Positions 7,017 through 11,229 of a stretch of 11,229 bases of DNA are shown piece after piece; position 1 is the stretch's first letter, and every line of letters starts with the position of its first letter. Source of the stretch: Candidatus Gastranaerophilales bacterium (GTDB lineage: Bacteria > Cyanobacteriota > Vampirovibrionia > Gastranaerophilales > Gastranaerophilaceae); the NCBI GenBank assembly GCA_905235825.1, contig CAJONH010000126.1, forward strand, positions 1 to 11,229. Direction: 5' to 3'. A program made the position numbers and the translations under genes. A model generated the notes under the pieces. It did no database searches. It had not been told where the DNA came from and saw only the letters and a list, made by a program, of their open reading frames with translations.

Positions 7017-7056
7017 GGCTGGATTGCTTCACCGCCGTTGGCGGTTCGCAATGACA
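7017..7056. repeat. GGATTGC...GCAATGACA palindrome, copy in tube-E gap
   Basis: GGCTGGATTGC at the left and TCGCAATGACA at the right form ATTGC/GCAAT outer arms around a perfect inner hairpin, ACCGCC-GTT-GGCGGT. The outer arms match those at 3072/3175, 7597/7696 and 9611-9654, while the inner stem differs in each copy. On the mRNA it begins 2 nt after the tail tube stop codon. TGTCATTGCGA...GCAATCC repeats of this sort are familiar intergenic elements in many bacterial chromosomes. Confidence 0.85.
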
Positions 7057-7058
7057 AT

Positions 7059-7565
7059 TTAATTTAAAGCAAGGTTCTTTCTTATATGTGCAATTAAATC
7101 AACACCGTCCTTTCGATATATTAAATTCGGTATATCTATTGCATAAATTTCCGTTTTTCCGATGTATAAACTTGCAGCTGATACACTAAATTCAATTGGC
7201 TGTTTTATGTTTTCCTGCTGTTCAAGTTCACCTAACAAGCCAAACTTTTTGCTTGAACCCCTTAATACGAGTTTTACCTGTTCATTTGAACTTAAACTCT
7301 CATTTGTATATGTATCTAATGAGCCGTATATAGTCATATTGATTTCACCAAACGGATTTGATATTTTTTTGAATACGTTTTTATTAAATCCCGTAAGTTC
7401 AACCGTTGCACTCATTGCATTTATGCCCTTCGGCAGTTCATATTTCCCGTACCCCGTTTTGATTTCTTCTTTATCAATTTCAATTTCGGGTGCCGTTACC
7501 TTAGGCGACCACCCGAAAAGGTTCTCGCCTATGTAGATTGTTGAATTTGTTAATATTGTTGTCAT
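7059..7565 (-). CDS. FII: Major tail tube protein (P2 gpFII-like)
   Basis: 168 residues, the usual length. The N-terminus (TNSTIYIGENLFGWSPKVTAPEI) and KTGYGKYELPKGINAMSATVELTGF match the tube-family layout: an N-terminal loop, 'lPkG...m.a..el.G', then NMTIYGSLDTY. SKKFGLLGELEQQENIK follows, and the C-terminus has the 'kveiy.iDi.nlI...dGvDli..IRknL' signature seen here as IDIPNLIYRKDGVDLIAHIRKNL. It polymerises into the inner tube under the sheath, which is encoded directly upstream. AAGGAG with 7 nt spacing supports the start. Palindromic repeats lie on both sides, so the tube gene is spaced from its neighbours by 132 and 135 nt. Confidence 0.9.
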   Translation of the reverse strand: MTTILTNSTIYIGENLFGWSPKVTAPEIEIDKEEIKTGYGKYELPKGINAMSATVELTGFNKNVFKKISNPFGEINMTIYGSLDTYTNESLSSNEQVKLVLRGSSKKFGLLGELEQQENIKQPIEFSVSAASLYIGKTEIYAIDIPNLIYRKDGVDLIAHIRKNLALN

Positions 7566-7588
7566 TATTTACTCCTTAAACTTTTTAT

Positions 7589-7696
7589 AATCAGCCGGAT
7601 TGTAATTTATATACCCCCTACGGCTCTGTCGAGCCACTTCCCCCGCACGGGGGCAGATAAACAATTACAGACAATTCTATATCGCTCGCAATGACA
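7589..7696. repeat. Composite palindromic repeat, copy 2 (tube-sheath gap)
   Basis: Near-identical direct copy of 3064-3175. The core reads TATATA-C5-TACGGCTC-TGTC-GAGCCACTTC5GCACG5CAGATAA inside GGATTG...TCGCTCGCAATGACA arms. Relative to copy 1 both the first C-run and the final G-run are two bases shorter, so pairing between them is kept. On the mRNA it begins one base after the sheath stop codon. Recombination between the two direct copies would remove about 4.5 kb, from tube to W. Confidence 0.9.
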
Positions 7697-7697
7697 G

Positions 7698-9116
7698 TTA
7701 GTTATTTAGTGTTTTTGTGATAATAGTTATATCCAAAACATCTTCAAATTTAATGTTGTCGGCGGTTGATAAAGGACAATGTTTATAACTGAACGTTATT
7801 CTGCCCTTTGATAAATTTTCGGCAGTATTCTTTGCTTCATCATAAAATGCTTCACCGCCATACATTATTTGAGTTTTCCTGTCCAACGGGTTTGATTTTG
7901 CCTTGAAAAACGAATTAATAGAATTTAAAACATCATCAATAAAGCCTTGTGTTATGTTTTCCCCGATACATTCAAAACTTGAATTTTCTATTGATAATTC
8001 AATAAAATTTCTTGTCCTTTTAGCACTTTCAATTGTCATTAAACCGTCATCTTTAGGAAATGCCATTGAATGACAACCCCAGATTCTGTATTCACCGTCT
8101 TTATTTACTGCTGTTACAACTCCCACTGCACTTAATCTGTTCGAATCGGAATTTCTGTCCGTTTCATCAAAATATATAGGAAATTCCAATCCTCTGATTG
8201 TTTTTGAAACCGTATTATCTATTGACTTCGCTATATTTCTTTCACGGTCTAATCTTACTCTTATTCCGGCTAAAACAGGACTTAAAGGTTTTAATGCTGT
8301 AGTGTTTTGATAAGAATTGTACCTCTTTACATAAGGCAGGCACATAACAACATCTTCGTTTGTTCCCGTTAAATCTATACCGTTTATTTCTTTCAATCTT
8401 GTTTTTTCAACCAACGGCACATTTATTCCATTTGGTGCATCAACAAACGATAATCCCCTTATTTTGTTGACAATTTCTTCAATGGAATTTCTTACATTTT
8501 TACTTGAAAATCCCGGTGCAATTATAATCCTCGGCATTATCCCCCATTCGGCTTTAATATCATATATTTTATAAAGTCCTGTTCTTTTGCCGTTTTCGTC
8601 AACACCGCCAATAACATCACTATCCGTTATTTTGGTTACGTCAAAATATTTATATGATGCCGTTATATTTTCCGCATTTTCAAGCTCTAAGGTTATAACG
8701 TTATTTTCAAAGGTATAATCAGTATTAATGTTTAATATTGTTGTTTCTTCATCTGCTGTCCTTTTTAAAACAAGCTCTTGGATATCAAGTTCTTTAAGTT
8801 CACATTGCTTATCAGTGAAAGTAATTGATTTTTCCACTGATACAGTATGTTTTGCCCTATCGTAAATATTGATAGGATAAATATCCGCACCCTCTGATTC
8901 TTTTAAAACGGTTTCAGCAGCATCATAAAGCGTGAACCCGTCAAGATTATTGCCTAAATATTGGTTGAGTTCCCGATAATTTGTTACTTTAGGATATCCT
9001 TCAATCTCTTTTGGTGTTGTACCTATTATACATACTGCTGACATATCGGCAGGTCTTATTGTCATATTTATTTCGTTTTCTTGTGAGGTTTCTATTCCGT
9101 GTAAATAATCACTCAT
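7698..9116 (-). CDS. FI: Contractile tail sheath protein (P2 gpFI / Mu L-like)
   Basis: 472 residues from ATG 9114-9116. A longer form starting at a TTG would run back into the preceding gene, and AAAGGA sits 7 nt before this ATG. The N-terminus (YLHGIETSQE, then RPADMSAVCIIGTTP) is the 'lhGv.v.e...g.r.i....ssViglvGtap' opening of phage sheaths. The middle has IIIAPGFSSKNV and FVDAPNGINVPLVEKTRL. About residues 265-345 carry YVKRYNSYQNTTALKPLSPVLAGI and the DRERNIAKSIDNTVSKTIRGLEFPI segment. The C-terminal third includes YRIWGCHSMAF, TRNFIELSIEN and the FSYKHCPLSTADNIKFEDVLDITI assembly arm. The sheath contracts to drive the tube into the host envelope. The order sheath then tube is conserved in Mu and P2. 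Confidence 0.93.
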   Translation of the reverse strand: MSDYLHGIETSQENEINMTIRPADMSAVCIIGTTPKEIEGYPKVTNYRELNQYLGNNLDGFTLYDAAETVLKESEGADIYPINIYDRAKHTVSVEKSITFTDKQCELKELDIQELVLKRTADEETTILNINTDYTFENNVITLELENAENITASYKYFDVTKITDSDVIGGVDENGKRTGLYKIYDIKAEWGIMPRIIIAPGFSSKNVRNSIEEIVNKIRGLSFVDAPNGINVPLVEKTRLKEINGIDLTGTNEDVVMCLPYVKRYNSYQNTTALKPLSPVLAGIRVRLDRERNIAKSIDNTVSKTIRGLEFPIYFDETDRNSDSNRLSAVGVVTAVNKDGEYRIWGCHSMAFPKDDGLMTIESAKRTRNFIELSIENSSFECIGENITQGFIDDVLNSINSFFKAKSNPLDRKTQIMYGGEAFYDEAKNTAENLSKGRITFSYKHCPLSTADNIKFEDVLDITIITKTLNN

Positions 9117-9123
9117 TGTTTTT

Positions 9124-9129
9124 TCCTTT
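9124..9129 (-). promoter_or_regulatory. Ribosome binding site that sets the sheath start
   Basis: AAAGGA on the coding strand, 7 nt before the sheath ATG. The motif AAAGGAAAAA(A)CAATG recurs almost exactly before gene E (6930-6934) and the fibre (1459-1463), so these three genes share a start context. Confidence 0.7.
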
Positions 9130-9139
9130 GTTTTTATTA

Positions 9140-9589
9140 TTAATGTATAATTTTTAATGCGGTTTTGCCGCAAACAGATAAGTCCTTATGTTCATCCGTT
9201 AAAGGCAGGGTTACTTTTACGCTGTATGAATACCATAAGTCACCGTCAATTTCTTCTTCAAATTTGCGATTGCTTAATATCAGCCGTTTAGACATGATTT
9301 GAAGCCCGTTTAAAACTTTTTTAATATCGTGTAAAAATTGATAGCTGTCTGAATGTTTTTTGCAGTACCTTTTTGATATAAATACCGTAAAATTATATGT
9401 TTCATCCGCATTTACTCTCGTTATTGAAGTTTGGTTTGATATATCCGAATTTTCAAATCTTACTAAAATACAGCTGTCATAAGACGTAAATTGATATTTT
9501 TCAAAATCAACAGGAAAACTTTTAACTTCACTTTGGGGAAATTTATCTCTTAAGGCTGTTAGTATTGTATTTTCAATTAGTTCTATCAT
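9140..9589 (-). CDS. Mu gp37-like neck/tail-completion protein
   Basis: 149 residues from ATG 9587-9589. An upstream GTG at 9623-9625 is rejected because the first ~10 codons would come from the palindromic repeat in the gap. The start has only a weak AGAAAG site at 7 nt. Visible features are an N-terminal helix (MIELIENTILTALRDKF), a strand SCILVRFENSD, a central FTVFISKRYCKKHSDSYQFLHDIKKVLNGL block, and LILSNRKFEEEIDGDLWYSYSVKVTLPL. The pattern (visible 'fP...y', 'LVrye.s', 'v.i..R', 'll..i...L.G', 'dG.W.Y...v...l') agrees with the Mu gp37 family as I recall it. Its place between gp36-like and sheath is exactly that in Mu. A role at the head-tail joint or tail terminus is inferred from position. 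Confidence 0.68.
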   Translation of the reverse strand: MIELIENTILTALRDKFPQSEVKSFPVDFEKYQFTSYDSCILVRFENSDISNQTSITRVNADETYNFTVFISKRYCKKHSDSYQFLHDIKKVLNGLQIMSKRLILSNRKFEEEIDGDLWYSYSVKVTLPLTDEHKDLSVCGKTALKIIH

Positions 9590-9604
9590 TTTTATTCTTT
9601 CTAC

Positions 9605-9654
9605 TTTTATGGATTGCCACGGCACTTAAATAGTTATTGTGCCTCGCAATGACA
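9605..9654. repeat. GGATTGCC...GCAATGACA palindrome in gp36-gp37 gap
   Basis: From 9611, GGATTGCCACGGCAC and GTGCCTCGCAATGACA pair as ATTGC/GCAAT and GGCAC/GTGCC around an AT-rich loop, with a small bulge. On the mRNA it starts 5 nt after the DUF1320 stop. The left 27 nt (9605-9631) are identical to 11120-11146. Confidence 0.85.
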
Positions 9655-9659
9655 ATATT

Positions 9660-10112
9660 TTAAAGTCCAAAACCGTTCCAGATGCTATCATTAAATTTTT
9701 TTGAAGTGCTTGTTTTATTTGTTACCACCATTTGCGATGGCGGTGTAACCTCGATTTCCGGATGCTCGGAAGGCAGGTCAAGTATCATTTCTTCCTTCTT
9801 GATATTCGTTAATATCTTGATAGCTTCGTCATACCTGTTTTTAATGTGTTCGGGCAGTTTCTGCGGTCTTCTCGAATAAAGACGAAATGCCGTTATATCC
9901 GTTGAAATGTTTGTTATTATTTGAGGTACGCTCTTTAACGGTAATTTGTATTTATTCCTTAAATACGCATTTATTAACTCATCAGCATACACAATGGCAC
10001 TATTTACAACTTCAACCTTGATTTCGTTTGTCATCCTGTCATCATTGGTTAAATTTGCAAGTTCTTGAGCGGGTATTATGGTTTGAAGCTGTTCAAGTGT
10101 TGTGTAAGGCAT
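9660..10112 (-). CDS. Mu gp36-like head-tail connector (DUF1320)
   Basis: 150 residues, typical for DUF1320. The sequence opens MPYTTLEQLQTIIPAQELANLTND and continues with a helix VEVVNSAIVYADELINAYLRNKYKLPL and PQIITNISTDITAFRLYSRR, then PEHIKNRYDEAIKILTNIKK. These match the conserved 'y.t.edl....p..el..LtdD', 'A..eIdsYL..rY.lPL', 'P..l......ia.y.Ly.rr' and 'v..rYe.Ai..L..i..G' blocks. The helical fold resembles small head-completion adaptors, and in Mu the gene follows the capsid gene closely. The last ~35 residues are polar and variable. It starts at TAATG, one base overlapping the capsid stop, with AAGGA 9 nt upstream. The neck role is inferred from fold type and position. Confidence 0.85.
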   Translation of the reverse strand: MPYTTLEQLQTIIPAQELANLTNDDRMTNEIKVEVVNSAIVYADELINAYLRNKYKLPLKSVPQIITNISTDITAFRLYSRRPQKLPEHIKNRYDEAIKILTNIKKEEMILDLPSEHPEIEVTPPSQMVVTNKTSTSKKFNDSIWNGFGL

Positions 10113-11044
10113 TAGATAACATCCTTAATCAAGTATCCGCAATCAGAGCAGATATGCAGATATTTTGAACTGTAAAAGGCTTTAATTACGTCACAGCCTT
10201 TTATACCTCTGTCGCTGTCGTGATATTCACCAACCTGAATATCTTCATAAACCCCTTCAAATCCAAACGTAACACCGTCATCAGTATCCGCATCTTTGTC
10301 AATATGTAATAATGAAATGTTGTTTTCCCAGCAAGGGCGTAATTCAACTGCCTGTCCTTTTTTAGCGGTATTAACTACGCTTTCGCCAACAAATATATTT
10401 TCTAAACCGAATAACTCTTTTATTGCTTCAATTGATATTAACCCCGCTTTTTTTGCGGCAGTTCCAACCGCATCCACTATAAAAGGATTCATTCTTAATG
10501 CACTCATAGCTAATCTTGAAGTTACAAGCACATTAGGTGCATATAAAAGTTTATCGCAGGCAGCTTGAATTAATTTAACCGCATTTGATGTATCTTTATT
10601 GATTTTATCATCTGCACTTAACGATTGAACGTTGCCGTTATTACCGCCATAAGAATTAACATTCGCTAACATGCTTGATACTATTAATTCTTTTCTTGTT
10701 TTTAACAATCTTGTCAACTGGTTTGTGATTTTTTCTTTTTTCTTTAAACCGTTTGCTTCATTTTCTTTTTGTTCTGCTACCGGCAAATATTCTTTTAATG
10801 CGTGGTCTTCAACACTCGCATCTTTTAATTCCCCCTTGAATTCAACTTCATTTGGTATTCCCTTTTCGCCTATTCTTGTTTCAGGCAGTAAAAAATGATT
10901 ATTTTTATCATATTCACGGTATCGGAAACTTCTTGACGTAACAGGAACTTTTGGAAGTACATCCTCCGCAATAAATTTTGAATTGCTATATGTTAAGGCT
11001 ACTGCCGTTAATTCGGGATTTATTTGTACTCTGTTTTCTGACAT
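10112..11044 (-). CDS. Major capsid protein (HK97-fold type found with DUF1320)
   Basis: 310 residues. The N-terminal block NPELTAVALTYSNSKFIAEDVLPKVPVTSRSF, then LLPETRIGEKGIPNEVEF and a charged region DASVEDHALKEYLPVAE, matches a capsid family common in Mu-like and related phages ('Y.n..lIad.vLPrVpV', 'ft.pdt.vGr...p.eveF', 'dyaLd..vP'). Further conserved parts are APNVLVTSRLAMSALRMNPFIVDAV, IKELFGLENIFVGESVVNTAKKGQ and VTFGFEGVYEDIQVG, ending in GYLIKDV. There is no visible scaffold or protease fused to it. Near the C-terminus, C-x(16)-C-S-D-C (GCDVIK... HICSDCGYL) is an unusual cysteine cluster. GGAGT about 9 nt upstream supports the start. It is the first gene in the window on the coding strand; the 185 nt before it contain only repeats. 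Confidence 0.87.
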   Translation of the reverse strand: MSENRVQINPELTAVALTYSNSKFIAEDVLPKVPVTSRSFRYREYDKNNHFLLPETRIGEKGIPNEVEFKGELKDASVEDHALKEYLPVAEQKENEANGLKKKEKITNQLTRLLKTRKELIVSSMLANVNSYGGNNGNVQSLSADDKINKDTSNAVKLIQAACDKLLYAPNVLVTSRLAMSALRMNPFIVDAVGTAAKKAGLISIEAIKELFGLENIFVGESVVNTAKKGQAVELRPCWENNISLLHIDKDADTDDGVTFGFEGVYEDIQVGEYHDSDRGIKGCDVIKAFYSSKYLHICSDCGYLIKDVI

Positions 11045-11073
11045 TTTATATTAACTCCTTTTTTATTTATACT

Positions 11074-11104
11074 TTTATGCTCGGTAGACTAAAGTCTACC
11101 CTAC
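11074..11104. repeat. GGTAGACT palindrome repeat, copy 2
   Basis: Same 31 nt as 6975-7005 with one substitution; the palindrome is at 11083-11100. It lies about 30 nt upstream of the capsid ATG. With 11120-11146 and 11141-11217 it makes up the gene-free right end (11045-11229). No credible promoter could be picked out there. Confidence 0.85.
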
Positions 11105-11119
11105 GACTGTAAATTTTGT

Positions 11120-11146
11120 TTTTATGGATTGCCACGGCACTTAAAT
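11120..11146. repeat. Left half of a GGATTGCC palindrome (interrupted copy)
   Basis: 27 nt identical to 9605-9631, including GGATTGCCACGGCAC. The expected right half (GTGCC...GCAATGACA) is not found before the window ends. The copy passes directly into the inverted repeat at 11141-11217, which suggests a nested insertion or a truncated copy. Confidence 0.75.
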
Positions 11147-11217
11147 TCGTCCGAACAAAAATTCACGATAAGCCGAATGAAATGAGGTGTGAGTGAATTT
11201 TTGAGAGTGGCGACTTT
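11141..11217. repeat. Inverted repeat, possibly nested in a GGATTGCC palindrome
   Basis: A perfect 10 bp inverted repeat, AAAAATTCAC (11157-11166) and GTGAATTTTT (11193-11202), has a 26-nt loop. Weaker outer arms, TTAAA..CGTC near 11141 and GCGACTTTAA ending 11217, extend it to about 77 nt. No second copy is present in the window, so calling it a repeat family is inference. Confidence 0.6.
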
Positions 11218-11229
11218 AAAAAGTGAGCA

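Noticed and set aside
3064..7696. CRISPR array
   Set aside because: Repeats are thousands of bases apart, of unequal type, with no regular spacers.
9117..9173. Longer sheath start (TTG, 19 extra residues)
   Set aside because: It would overlap the end of the gp37-like gene; the ATG at 9114-9116 has a good ribosome site and the family N-terminus.
9590..9625. Longer gp37-like start (GTG)
   Set aside because: The first codons would be encoded by the intergenic palindrome; the ATG at 9587-9589 begins the family helix.
1..11229. Contractile injection system or tailocin instead of a phage
   Set aside because: A major capsid gene and connector genes are present in the same operon, pointing to a phage, although missing hub and spike leave a defective particle possible.
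1..11229. tRNA genes, integrase, attachment sites, defence or toxin genes
   Set aside because: None seen on either strand; all coding capacity is accounted for by the morphogenesis genes.

Overview
The window is one continuous stretch of the morphogenesis operon of a contractile-tailed (myovirus) prophage. Every gene is on the minus strand, so transcription runs from the right edge to the left edge. The DNA is AT-rich, and most genes are packed with 1-16 nt overlaps or short gaps and AGGA-type ribosome sites. The order, read 5'->3' on the coding strand, is: major capsid protein, Mu gp36-like connector (DUF1320), Mu gp37-like protein, tail sheath, tail tube, tail-assembly chaperone E with a -1 frame extension E', tape measure, then P2-like U, X, W, J and I, and a tail-collar fibre that runs off the left edge. 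The head-to-tape-measure half follows Mu order; U, X, W, J, I and fibre are P2-type, so this is a Mu/P2 mosaic. Terminase, portal and protease would lie to the right. No lysis, integrase or regulatory genes are seen.

The genes build one machine. The capsid shell is joined to the tail by the gp36/gp37-like neck proteins. The tape measure, chaperoned by E/E', sets the length of the tube inside the contractile sheath, and U/X complete the tail tube. W, J and I form the baseplate wedge that holds the fibre. A hub (P2 D / Mu gp44) and a spike (P2 V / Mu gp45) would normally sit between X and W. They are absent, because X and W overlap by 16 nt.

The most unusual feature is a set of palindromic repeats. 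Every intergenic gap longer than about 25 nt is filled by them. Two 108-112 bp composite copies (3064-3175 and 7589-7696) are nearly identical. A third, diverged copy of their core lies in frame inside the baseplate gene J. Comparing the copies shows compensatory changes in one stem, plus matched length changes in a C-run and a G-run, as expected if structure is conserved. In four gaps the repeat begins 1-12 nt after the upstream stop codon. This resembles the protein-coding palindromic elements known from Rickettsia, here in phage structural genes.

The host cannot be named from this window. An AT-rich bacterium with a genome rich in dispersed TGTCATTGCGAG...CAATCC-type repeats is likely, possibly an uncultured gut or host-associated lineage, but that is a guess.
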